From assembly GCA_049487715.1 (NCBI GenBank), contig CP150546.1, positions 806,001-870,000 of the forward strand: a stretch of 64,000 nt of DNA, written 5' to 3'. Below the pieces are notes generated by a model, which was not told the origin of the DNA, searched no databases, and saw nothing but the letters and a program-made list of their open reading frames with translations. The DNA comes from Pycnococcus provasolii. Taxonomy: Eukaryota; Chlorophyta; Pseudoscourfieldiophyceae; Pseudoscourfieldiales. This document shows positions 9,293 through 16,860 of this stretch, in pieces (position 1 is the first letter of the stretch; each line of letters begins with the position of its first letter). The position numbers and the translations under genes are program-made.

Positions 9293-10765
9293 TCACAGCA
9301 GCGCGCCAGCTGGCGGGTCCACTTCGTTCTTCCACAGATCCGTCGGCACTTGCCTCCTCCGAATGAGGTGCACGTCTCCAGACAAGTCGACCAGGCCCTC
9401 CGCCGCCTCCGGGAAGCTATTGTAATTCTTCGTCGACATCGAGCTGCAGTACGCGCCAACGCCCTCAAGGACCACAAGGTCACCAATCTCAACCTGATCG
9501 TGATTCAGCACGCGCGGCGCGAGCGCTTCCGGATCGTCGGAGCACGTAACAAGATCGCCACTCTCGCAGCAATGCCCGACAACGACGTAGTGGGCGTCGT
9601 CGCCCGACGGCGAGGTTCCTGCGCTGCGTCCCGCACCGTCACGAGCCTCTTCCGCGGGAACCACAACCACAGGATGTTGCGAGCCGTAGAGGCTTGGACG
9701 CAGCACCTCCGTCATGCCTGCGTCAAGCTTAAGGAAGGTGTACCCATCGTCTCCATCCGCGCCGTTCGCAGACGCCGTGGTCGCAACGCGATCCTGCACG
9801 GTTGCCACCAGGCTGCACGCGTTGGCAACCAGGAACGTTCCCGGCTCGATCTCAAGGTGCAGCTCACGGCCGTGTTTCTCGGCAAAGGCGCGGAAGTTGT
9901 CAACCACGGGCACGCCCACCTCGGAGAGCACCGTGCTCTTCTCGCTTTCGACTCGCGCAACCTTGTACCCTCCGCCAAGGTTTAGCGTGTGCACGTCGGG
10001 AAAGATTGCGCAGAGGTCGAGCGACATGTTGCTCACCTTCTGCCACACCGCGGGGTCGCTGCCACTTCCGATGTGCGTGTGGATGCGAACAACCTTCAGG
10101 TTGTACTTCTCGACGATCGCCTGAGCTTCCGGCAGCAGTCCGTGCCAGATGCCAAAGCTGGAGCTTGGACCTCCGACGTTCGTCTTGGCAGTGCCTCCGC
10201 TTCCCAGACCTGGGTTGAAACGGAGGCCAACCTCGCCGCCCGGGCACGATTGCCCATACAGCTCGAGCTGGCGCAGGCTGCACGCATTCAGCTTGGTTCC
10301 CATTTCGACGAGTTCCTTGAAGTGCGGTTCCCCTTCGTACCTGCCTAGAGGAATCTCCTGACTGCTCAGGCTGATTTGGCTCGGCTCAAAGCCCGCGTCA
10401 ACGGCACGAAGCACCTCGTATCCGCTGCTCGCGTCGATGTGCAGTCCCAGGTCCTTGAACGCGCGTAGCACGGCCCTGTTGGGCGCCGCCTTCATAGCGA
10501 AGCGCACCGTGAGTCCGTACGCGTTGGGGAATGCGAGCGCATCGTTCGCACGATCCTTCAGAGTCTTCAGGTCGTAGACGAACGCGGGTGATCCGAGCGT
10601 CTCTCGTGCGCGTCGAGCGACATCAGGCGTGAGGAATCGGAGCGTTTCGACGGGCGGCGATGACGCCTTCATCGGCGCTGCGACGGCACGAGCACGGCAC
10701 GATCTGCGTGTGTTAGTGTTGAGGTTCGTGCGGTTAGCGCGAGCAGGAGCCCGTCGAGCGAGCAT
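9293..10765 (-). CDS. PLP-dependent decarboxylase, diaminopimelate-decarboxylase-like
   Basis: Protein of 490 residues in the alanine-racemase-fold (group IV) decarboxylase family. An Arg/Ala/Asn-rich leader of about 32 residues suggests plastid import. The PLP lysine is Lys-92 in RFAMKAAPN. Further family motifs are [26 protein letters not shown] (phosphate-binding Gly loop) and the cross-subunit Cys in CCESGDLV. The expected step is meso-diaminopimelate to lysine, the last reaction of plastid lysine synthesis. One departure is visible: the usual EPGR substrate-binding motif reads EPGT ([10 protein letters not shown]), so the substrate is not certain. The ATG at 10763-10765 fits the leader; the frame stays open upstream but runs into the divergent promoter. 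Confidence 0.82.
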   Translation of the reverse strand: MLARRAPARANRTNLNTNTRRSCRARAVAAPMKASSPPVETLRFLTPDVARRARETLGSPAFVYDLKTLKDRANDALAFPNAYGLTVRFAMKAAPNRAVLRAFKDLGLHIDASSGYEVLRAVDAGFEPSQISLSSQEIPLGRYEGEPHFKELVEMGTKLNACSLRQLELYGQSCPGGEVGLRFNPGLGSGGTAKTNVGGPSSSFGIWHGLLPEAQAIVEKYNLKVVRIHTHIGSGSDPAVWQKVSNMSLDLCAIFPDVHTLNLGGGYKVARVESEKSTVLSEVGVPVVDNFRAFAEKHGRELHLEIEPGTFLVANACSLVATVQDRVATTASANGADGDDGYTFLKLDAGMTEVLRPSLYGSQHPVVVVPAEEARDGAGRSAGTSPSGDDAHYVVVGHCCESGDLVTCSDDPEALAPRVLNHDQVEIGDLVVLEGVGAYCSSMSTKNYNSFPEAAEGLVDLSGDVHLIRRRQVPTDLWKNEVDPPAGALL

Positions 10766-10979
10766 GGCTGTGGCGGCGGCGCGGTGGTGCAACAATGGAG
10801 GGGGGAGGGGAGGGGAGGGGAGGGGAGGGACGTCACCCGGGAGGGGAGGGGAGGGGAGGGGCTTGTGCAAACTCGCTGGTTCCACGCCGGATCCCCATCT
10901 AAGGGGCAACTCACCAGCCGGGTCCGGTCCGCCTCCCCTGTTCCCTTCTCCCCGGGGGCCCACGGGCACGCACTCGTTC
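10766..10979. promoter_or_regulatory. Bidirectional promoter with polypurine/G-rich tract
   Basis: This 214-bp region separates the head-to-head decarboxylase and USP genes. From about 10797 to 10861 the plus strand is almost only (GGGGA)n, interrupted at 10831-10838 by CGTCACCC; the junction contains ACGTCA, a bZIP/CRE-like core. Four or more closely spaced G-runs could form a G-quadruplex. The promoter role is inferred from position. Confidence 0.5.
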
Positions 10980-12509
10980 ATGGTGCTCGGGCAGATTAGG
11001 AGCGCTGCTGCGTCGCTCTTCGGGACAGGGACCGCGAACAACAACAACAGCAACAACAACAACAACAACAGCGGCGCCGCGCAGACGCAGAATAACGGCG
11101 AACGAACAGCGCAGAACGCAAGCAGTGGGGGAGGAGGCATGTTCAGCTTCCTTGGGGTGGGAGGATCCGCCGCCTCGAAGAACTCTCGCTCGGTGAAATC
11201 CTTGTCCACCACGGAAGAAAACGAAAAGTTCTTTGGTTTCGAAAACTTTGGGAACACGTGTTATGTCAATAGTGTTGTACAAGCACTTTACGCTACCAAG
11301 GAATTCAGAGGAAGACTGCTCGCGCACAAGGAGCAAGAAGCGCCGACAGAAGAAAGCCTTCTGACGTGTCTCGCTGAACTCTTCCAGCAAATTACGAATC
11401 AAAGGCGAAAGACTGGAACCATCAGCCCGAAAAAGTTCATGTCGCGCGTTCGAGCGGACAACGAGCTGTTTCGCTCGTACATGCACCAAGACGCGCACGA
11501 GTTCCTCAACTTCCTCATGAACAACCTCTGCGAAACGCTCGAGACGGACCACAGGAAGATGCGGACTGGGGACGAGCCTGAGCCGCAGACGCACTGGAGG
11601 TCGTTTGTGCAAGAAATCTTCCAAGGGTGCCTCACCTCTGAAACGAAGTGCCTACAGTGCGAACGCGTCACACGACGTGACGAGCCTTTCTTGGACCTGA
11701 GCCTCGACATCGAGCCGAACGCAAGCTTGAGTGCGTGCCTGCGGAAGTTTGGACAAGCCGAAGTGCTGCGCGACAGCGAGAAGTTTCGGTGCGAGTACTG
11801 CGGCGGCGGCACGTACCAGGAGGCAAGACGGCAGCTGCGCTTCGCGTCGGCACCGAAGGTGCTCGCGCTCCACCTCAAGCGATTCAAGTACATCGAGAGC
11901 CTAGGGCAGTACAGAAAGCTGTGCCACCGCGTGCCATTCCCGAACACGCTTCGCATTCCCGCGGAGATGATGGCGTCGGGACAGGAGAAAGATGGGCAGA
12001 GTGGCGCCGGCGGATCGCTACCGCCATTGTACCGCCTATATGCAGTTGTCGTGCACCTTGGTTCTGGACCAAATCATGGACATTACGTCTGCCTCACAAA
12101 GAGCGGCATGGGCGATACCGCCACAGCCACCACCACGAGTGCCGCAACGGCCTCCGAAGGCACAGGCAGTGTACCTTCCGACGCTGCGGAAACGTCGTCG
12201 CCGCCCGTTCCGATGAGCGTGGATGGTGTTGACAGTCCTTCAGACTCTCAGGCGATGTCGCCCACGCCCGACGTCGAGTGCGACGCCGCGAGCGACGCCG
12301 CGTGGGTGCTTTTTGACGACGATCTCGTGGAAGTGATGCCCACGGAATCCCTGAGTCGTTTTTACGGCGCGACTACGGAAGGCCCGCTGACCGCGCAGGG
12401 AGGCGTGGGTACGTCGCGCGGCGGTGGCGGCGGCGCGCCTCCTAAACCTTTGGTGAAGGCTGAGCCGAACACCGAGCACGGCTATTTGCTGTTTTATGCG
12501 AGGTGCTAG
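10980..12509 (+). CDS. Ubiquitin carboxyl-terminal hydrolase (USP12/46, plant UBP3/4 type)
   Basis: Protein of 509 residues, a cysteine protease that removes ubiquitin from proteins. The Cys box [19 protein letters not shown] holds the nucleophile (about Cys-94), and the His box [12 protein letters not shown] lies near residue 360. A zinc-binding pair is visible (CLQCERV and FRCEYCGG), together with the [12 protein letters not shown] helix typical of the USP12/USP46/UBP3/UBP4 group. The N-terminal 80 residues are low-complexity (Asn and Gly runs). A Ser/Thr/Pro-rich insertion of about 70 residues sits after the His box and before the final block [12 protein letters not shown]...GYLLFYAR. The first in-frame ATG outside the polypurine promoter is at 10980. 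Animal relatives need WD40 partners; none is encoded nearby. Confidence 0.93.
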   Translation: MVLGQIRSAAASLFGTGTANNNNSNNNNNNSGAAQTQNNGERTAQNASSGGGGMFSFLGVGGSAASKNSRSVKSLSTTEENEKFFGFENFGNTCYVNSVVQALYATKEFRGRLLAHKEQEAPTEESLLTCLAELFQQITNQRRKTGTISPKKFMSRVRADNELFRSYMHQDAHEFLNFLMNNLCETLETDHRKMRTGDEPEPQTHWRSFVQEIFQGCLTSETKCLQCERVTRRDEPFLDLSLDIEPNASLSACLRKFGQAEVLRDSEKFRCEYCGGGTYQEARRQLRFASAPKVLALHLKRFKYIESLGQYRKLCHRVPFPNTLRIPAEMMASGQEKDGQSGAGGSLPPLYRLYAVVVHLGSGPNHGHYVCLTKSGMGDTATATTTSAATASEGTGSVPSDAAETSSPPVPMSVDGVDSPSDSQAMSPTPDVECDAASDAAWVLFDDDLVEVMPTESLSRFYGATTEGPLTAQGGVGTSRGGGGGAPPKPLVKAEPNTEHGYLLFYARC

Positions 12510-12849
12510 TTGTATTTGCCTTCCCATGTATATTGTTATCTATTTTTTTGGTCGTCTTTAGAGGTGGGTAAACCTGGATGGTTCCAGAAATCCGGGGATG
12601 GAAGAAAACGAAAAGAATAGTATTGATTTGGGGGTTTGGATTCCCGTTGGGGCCGGGGAGGGGGGCCAATAGGTGGGGCCAACCAAACGCCTTTTTGGTT
12701 TGATTTTTCACGAGGGCGTCTCTAACCTTTAATGTTGTCGTCGCGTGACATGTCGCCTCTGCGTCAAACGCCCGCCGCGCCGCTGCACCTTCACCATCGC
12801 CGCCTTGATCGTGTTCATCACACCAGAGGCAGCCAGACCACCATTGGCG
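12510..12849. other. Intergenic region, USP 3' end to esterase 5' end
   Basis: This 340-bp stretch is A/T-rich at first and G-rich around 12655-12670. An in-frame upstream ATG for the esterase lies at 12745. No other gene is visible. Confidence 0.5.
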
Positions 12850-13854
12850 ATGATGAATTATCTACTAGCCCTCGTTGCGGTTGTCGCAGTGCAACATGCG
12901 GCTGTGCACGCATACACGTCTGAACGCTACGAAGCTGGAAGCGCGAACATATACATCCCCGAGCCGTCTGACAACCAGACTGCCCAGCCAGCACTTGTGC
13001 TCGAGCTCTCAGGGCGATGCCAATCGGGGCGTGATGTCGAGCGTGCATTGAATTTTCGCCGCCTGGTCGACACGAAGAATTTTGTGCTGATCGTCCCGGA
13101 GGCACGGCGCAACACGGCCTTCTGCCCGACTTGTGGACCACCCTTTTTTGGTGGACCGAGTTGCCAAGCCTGGGCTGCGTCGCCAGCGTGCTGTGCTAAC
13201 GATGGTGTTGTCCCAACTCTTGAGAATCGCGCCAGCTTCGAGCCACGAGACGACGTAACGTACCTGCACGACATGATTAAGCATGCCGTGAGCAACTACA
13301 ACGCCGATGCTCGCAAAATATATGTCTTCGGCTATAGCGCCGGAGGATTTATGGCGCACCGATTGGCTTGTGAGAAGTCGACTGAAATTGCTGCCATATT
13401 CTCACTCACGGGTGGAGGAATCGTCGAGCCTGGCTTGTGCGCAGCTTGGAATAATACTACTGCTGGCTCGCCGGTTGCAGTCGCTCATGCGCATCCCATG
13501 CGTGATGCAGTGTTTCCAGCTGATGGTGGTACGTTCGATGGTGCGCCCACGCCTTCAGCAAACGAAACTGTTAGTGGATGGGCTGAGTTCAACGGCTGCG
13601 AGGGCGGCGTGCAGGTGATCAATGGCCTTGATCTCTTCCGATCGGGTGGGCTCTTCGCCCGCGGTCAAGATCAGGATACATCCCGCGTGGCATTCAACAA
13701 CTGCGGCGACGGCGGTAACGTCGAGTTTTGGACGATTCCATCGGGAACCCACGTTGGAGTGGTCACGCAAAATCGCCCGGCGCTCGCGGAGAGCATCCTT
13801 GAGTTTTTCTACGCGAACCCAAAGCCAAACTCACTGGCGATGCTGGTGAACTAA
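12850..13854 (+). CDS. Secreted alpha/beta-hydrolase, PHB-depolymerase/feruloyl-esterase-like
   Basis: Protein of 334 residues. From the ATG at 12850 it begins MMNYLLALVAVVAVQHAAVHA, a clear signal peptide with cleavage near Ala-21. The nucleophile elbow is FGYSAGGFMAHRLAC (Ser about 158), a probable oxyanion segment is LELSGRCQSG, and the catalytic His is likely in IPSGTHVGV near the C terminus. Several Cys pairs and NxT sites fit secretion. The family (LpqC/esterase PHB) cleaves ester bonds in polyesters or wall phenolics; the natural substrate here is unknown. An upstream in-frame ATG at 12745 would add 35 residues and bury the signal peptide, so it is not used. Confidence 0.8.
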   Translation: MMNYLLALVAVVAVQHAAVHAYTSERYEAGSANIYIPEPSDNQTAQPALVLELSGRCQSGRDVERALNFRRLVDTKNFVLIVPEARRNTAFCPTCGPPFFGGPSCQAWAASPACCANDGVVPTLENRASFEPRDDVTYLHDMIKHAVSNYNADARKIYVFGYSAGGFMAHRLACEKSTEIAAIFSLTGGGIVEPGLCAAWNNTTAGSPVAVAHAHPMRDAVFPADGGTFDGAPTPSANETVSGWAEFNGCEGGVQVINGLDLFRSGGLFARGQDQDTSRVAFNNCGDGGNVEFWTIPSGTHVGVVTQNRPALAESILEFFYANPKPNSLAMLVN

Positions 13855-13894
13855 ATGCTGACGTGGGTTGAGGTGCCCGGTGTGCGGCGAAAGG

Positions 13895-13939
13895 TGCGTG
13901 TGCGTGTGTGTGTGTGTGTGTGGGAGGGGGGGGAGGGGG
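13895..13939. repeat. (GT)n and poly-G microsatellite
   Basis: A GT-dinucleotide run at about 13895-13922 is followed by a G-rich run, located in the 3' flank between two convergent genes. Confidence 0.9.
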
Positions 13940-14030
13940 CAATAGCCGGCTGGTGTCGTGGGTGGTATGGTTGTTGGCAGGTGACTTGTTTGAAATCTTG
14001 GTAAACAAATCACAGGTCTCCCGTTGCATC

Positions 14031-14567
14031 TCAAGTTTCCTCAAAGTCGTTCCGGAATGCTGCATAAGCATCCTGGTGTTTCTGTGGCGGCGGCGGTGTT
14101 TGTTGCGACGGTGGTGACGGCATTGGTGGGAACGACCTGGAAAGCTCTGGAACGCTGGAGAAGAATGTCCTGAAAAGTTCGCCTATGAGTTCCTCGGGAT
14201 GTTCTTCTCCCCCCGAATCCGAACCAAACCAAGACGACGGCGGCAGCGGCAGCGTCGGCGTCGGCGAGGACTGATTGGCGTCGGCGTCGGCACCAAACAG
14301 GCTGCTAAACATGCCACCCAGTCCAAACGTGCTTCCGCCAAACATGCTTGGAAGTTGCGTTCCATCGTGGTGCGTCGTGGTTTCCATCATTTCCTGGCGT
14401 CCCGTGTTCAAGTAACGACGCAGCTCTCTCTTAATCGTCGAGCAGCGAGGGGTTGAGTTTGCGTTGGAGTGTTCGGAGTTGTGCGAGTATGTGTTTGACG
14501 AGCACGAGGTGCTTGTGCTTGAGCTGATGACGACGTAGGGGTCGTCGCGGGAGGTGGAGTCGGCCAT
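14031..14567 (-). CDS. Orphan low-complexity protein
   Basis: Protein of 178 residues, not recognised. It is Ser/Thr-rich at the N terminus, has a Gly/Phe-rich centre with repeated G-G-x-F-G-L-G-G-M-F-S-S-L-F, and a Pro/Gln-rich C terminus. The short segment PEELIGELFRTFFSSVP could form an amphipathic helix. It shows no signal peptide or membrane segment. The ATG at 14565-14567 is the first after the polypurine promoter shared with the divergent gene. A phase-separating or adaptor protein is possible, but that is speculation; a missed intron is also possible because the two ends differ in composition. Confidence 0.5.
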   Translation of the reverse strand: MADSTSRDDPYVVISSSTSTSCSSNTYSHNSEHSNANSTPRCSTIKRELRRYLNTGRQEMMETTTHHDGTQLPSMFGGSTFGLGGMFSSLFGADADANQSSPTPTLPLPPSSWFGSDSGGEEHPEELIGELFRTFFSSVPELSRSFPPMPSPPSQQTPPPPQKHQDAYAAFRNDFEET

Positions 14568-14857
14568 GGGCGGGGTGGACGAGGAGGGAAAAGAAGGCGG
14601 AGGGCAATGGAGGGAACTGCTCCGCATCCTTTCGGCTGCTACTGCCGCCCAGGGACCGGCCGGGGCAGGGGAGGGAGGGGTCGAGGGGAAGGGAAGGGAA
14701 GGGGGACACATTGCACATCACATATGGTCTGGGAAGGGAAAGGTGGAAGGGAAGGGAAGGGAGGGAACGAACCCCCAACTACTCGGGTTATGCGTGCTCG
14801 GAAAGCGACTTCGGAAAGCGACCCGCAAAAGCGACCCGCCGCCGCCCAAACGAAACT
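14568..14857. promoter_or_regulatory. Bidirectional promoter with polypurine tracts
   Basis: This is the 290-bp spacer between head-to-head orphan genes. Purine-only tracts rich in GGGA/GGGAA lie at about 14661-14705 and 14731-14768, separated by an A/T-containing spacer. The regulatory role is inferred from position and from the similar tract at 10797-10861. Confidence 0.4.
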
Positions 14858-15829
14858 ATGGCCGAAGCGGACTCCTCCTCGTCAGTCACCGTGACCAAAG
14901 TGCTGGGACGCCTCCTCATGGCGGTCGTCGCACTGCAAATACCGTTCGCAGTCGTGCCTGACCCCGCCGTCGCTCACGGCCAGCGCCGCGCCGACGACGT
15001 CATAGGCATCTCACCGCTCGAAATTACGGCTGCGCACCTGGCTCGTCTCGGAAAGGACAGAGGCCCACAATGGCACGAGTACGCGCTGACGACCGCTTCT
15101 TGTATTGCATACCCCGGGGCTGTAGCCAAGGCGGCGTGGAAGCACGCCTATTGCACGCTGAACGTAGATGCGCCACGCAAGCAAACCGCAGCAGCTGACG
15201 ACGCAAACGTCGCTGTGCCCGATACGGACGAGTTTGACGAGTTTGAGAGCGATTTTGACAACGACAACGCTAAAAATACTGCCGCTAAGTCGGAGGAGGG
15301 AACAACCGACCAAGGCACGGGGAATGAAAGAAAGCTGCACATGGCACGTGCAATTGCAGGTGGTGCGCTCGTCCATGGTAAGTGCGACACTTCTGGTGAC
15401 TTCAAGTTGCCTCAGTTAGAGACCATTATGCAAGAGTTCAAGGACGAAGAGTACTGGGACGCCGCCTTGAGCATGTTTGGCAGGTATGCAAAGGAGTTTC
15501 TCTGTGGCTGTGCTCTTGTCGTCACGGGAACCGCGCTACAGCTCGTCTTCGCTTCGAAGCTGAGCTTTGGCGGGATGTGCCTACTGTACTACGCCGCGCA
15601 CTCGGCGCCGGCGGCTCATCCTACAACTCACGTGCTTCCCGCTATGGCGTGTGCCGCAAGTCAGCTTAACATCTTCGACGCATTCACTCGCGGCGCACGT
15701 CGGCGCGCGGCTGCCACGGCAGCGGCGACCAATGCAAGCGGTGGCCAGTCGGTACCCAAGGAGACTGGAGATGCAGCTACTTCGGGAGGAGACGCAAAGA
15801 AGACCGCGGCGAGGAGGCGAAGGGCGTGA
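14858..15829 (+). CDS. Orphan membrane-associated protein
   Basis: Protein of 323 residues, not recognised. A hydrophobic N-terminal stretch (about 16-38, LGRLLMAVVALQIPFAVV, ending in VAHG) resembles a signal peptide or anchor. The next block (residues 45-110) has conserved-looking Cys, Trp and Tyr. It is followed by an acidic, disordered linker with Asp/Glu/Asn repeats. A second hydrophobic region (about 215-245, LCGCALVVTGTALQLVF) is probably transmembrane. The C terminus is Ala/Arg/Lys-rich. It converges with the COA1-like gene, with about 100 bp between stops. No function is proposed. Confidence 0.6.
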   Translation: MAEADSSSSVTVTKVLGRLLMAVVALQIPFAVVPDPAVAHGQRRADDVIGISPLEITAAHLARLGKDRGPQWHEYALTTASCIAYPGAVAKAAWKHAYCTLNVDAPRKQTAAADDANVAVPDTDEFDEFESDFDNDNAKNTAAKSEEGTTDQGTGNERKLHMARAIAGGALVHGKCDTSGDFKLPQLETIMQEFKDEEYWDAALSMFGRYAKEFLCGCALVVTGTALQLVFASKLSFGGMCLLYYAAHSAPAAHPTTHVLPAMACAASQLNIFDAFTRGARRRAAATAAATNASGGQSVPKETGDAATSGGDAKKTAARRRRA

Positions 15830-15932
15830 AGTCATCACTGACTATCACTGACTAAATCACTGATTGCTATGACTATCCTTAATACAAGAGAAGTATGTTG
15901 GTATTTATAACATCGCACAATACAATAACGCA

Positions 15933-16658
15933 TCACCACAGGTGCCACCATGATTTTCTTGGTCGTTCCGTCGTTTCCGCACTCCTCTCGCGCTTCGGTG
16001 CAAGCAGGTCGAGTCGTCGAGGAATGCCGCCGTCGTATCCGACGACCGCCGTTAGGCTGAGTAGCTCAAAAGCGGGCGTGTCGTCTTTGCCAGTTGCGGT
16101 AGCCATCGCGATGGGCAACCATGCCGCAAACGTCGGCCCGCCACTCCTGGAGAAACGCGCTGTGACATCGCACGCCTTTGACTTTCCTTCCACAGGAAAG
16201 ATGACGACGGCGTTACGCGCGCCGTGCCGAATTGCCACCGAGCTATTGTACCACGCACCACGCCTAACAAACGCTGTCGCCTCACCTTGCGTTGGGTCAA
16301 TCGAGCCGCTGGCATCGTCAAGCGACTCGGCGAGTTTCTCTGATGACAGAGCGATCGCAGCTGCGGACATGGCCGATGCGTTGAGTCCGCTGTCGATCAC
16401 CGCGGGCAACTGTTTGCGCACTGCATCAGGCACGCACGTTGGCTGGTCGAGTAGTTGGTATATGAGCGCCTCGTCGACGGCTTCGCTTATCATGTACGCG
16501 GTGCACGTGGCTAGGATGGTTGGTATGATGGATTCTCTGAAAGATGATAGCGTCAGGCGAAGTGCGAGCATGCGTCGTTTGAATGCGAATAGTCGCGCGT
16601 GTCTTGTGTTTTGTTCGAGTTCCCGAGCTAGTGCTGGATCACGCACGCCAGTGAGCAT
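15933..16658 (-). CDS. COA1/TIM21-like membrane protein (tentative)
   Basis: Protein of 241 residues. A basic N terminus leads to a hydrophobic helix (ESIIPTILATCTAYMI, about 45-60). The C-terminal half contains VVIFPVEGKSKACDVTARF and FELLSLTAVVGYDG, resembling the COA1/TIM21 domain, in which a short loop of small residues is followed by a strand ending near the C terminus. COA1 proteins act in mitochondrial inner-membrane complex assembly. The match is by pattern only, so the assignment is weak. The protein ends in RKSWWHLW. It is divergent from the sialidase-like gene across a spacer carrying five CCCTAA repeats. Confidence 0.42.
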   Translation of the reverse strand: MLTGVRDPALARELEQNTRHARLFAFKRRMLALRLTLSSFRESIIPTILATCTAYMISEAVDEALIYQLLDQPTCVPDAVRKQLPAVIDSGLNASAMSAAAIALSSEKLAESLDDASGSIDPTQGEATAFVRRGAWYNSSVAIRHGARNAVVIFPVEGKSKACDVTARFSRSGGPTFAAWLPIAMATATGKDDTPAFELLSLTAVVGYDGGIPRRLDLLAPKRERSAETTERPRKSWWHLW

Positions 16659-16718
16659 GAGTCGCCAGCACTTAAGGGAGTTGGGAGCAACAGTTCGGGG
16701 GAACGCCGACTTCACGAG

Positions 16719-16750
16719 CCCTAACCCTAACCCTAACCCTAACCCTAACC
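16719..16750. repeat. Interstitial telomere-type repeat (CCCTAA)5
   Basis: A perfect 32-bp run of CCCTAA units (TTAGGG on the other strand) lies between the head-to-head starts at 16658 and 16861. It is flanked by unique gene sequence on both sides, so it is not a chromosome end. Confidence 0.97.
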
Positions 16751-16860
16751 AGAGTCCCAGGCGCGGCCGGCCGGGTCCCGTGCCGAGATCGCGCCCCTCG
16801 CCAGCCCAGCCCACGCGGAAAGCAGCGCGTGCAGTCGCCCGCCGCGGCCGCAACGGTACC

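Noticed and set aside
16719-16750. True telomere or chromosome end
   Set aside because: Only 32 bp long and flanked by intact genes on both sides.
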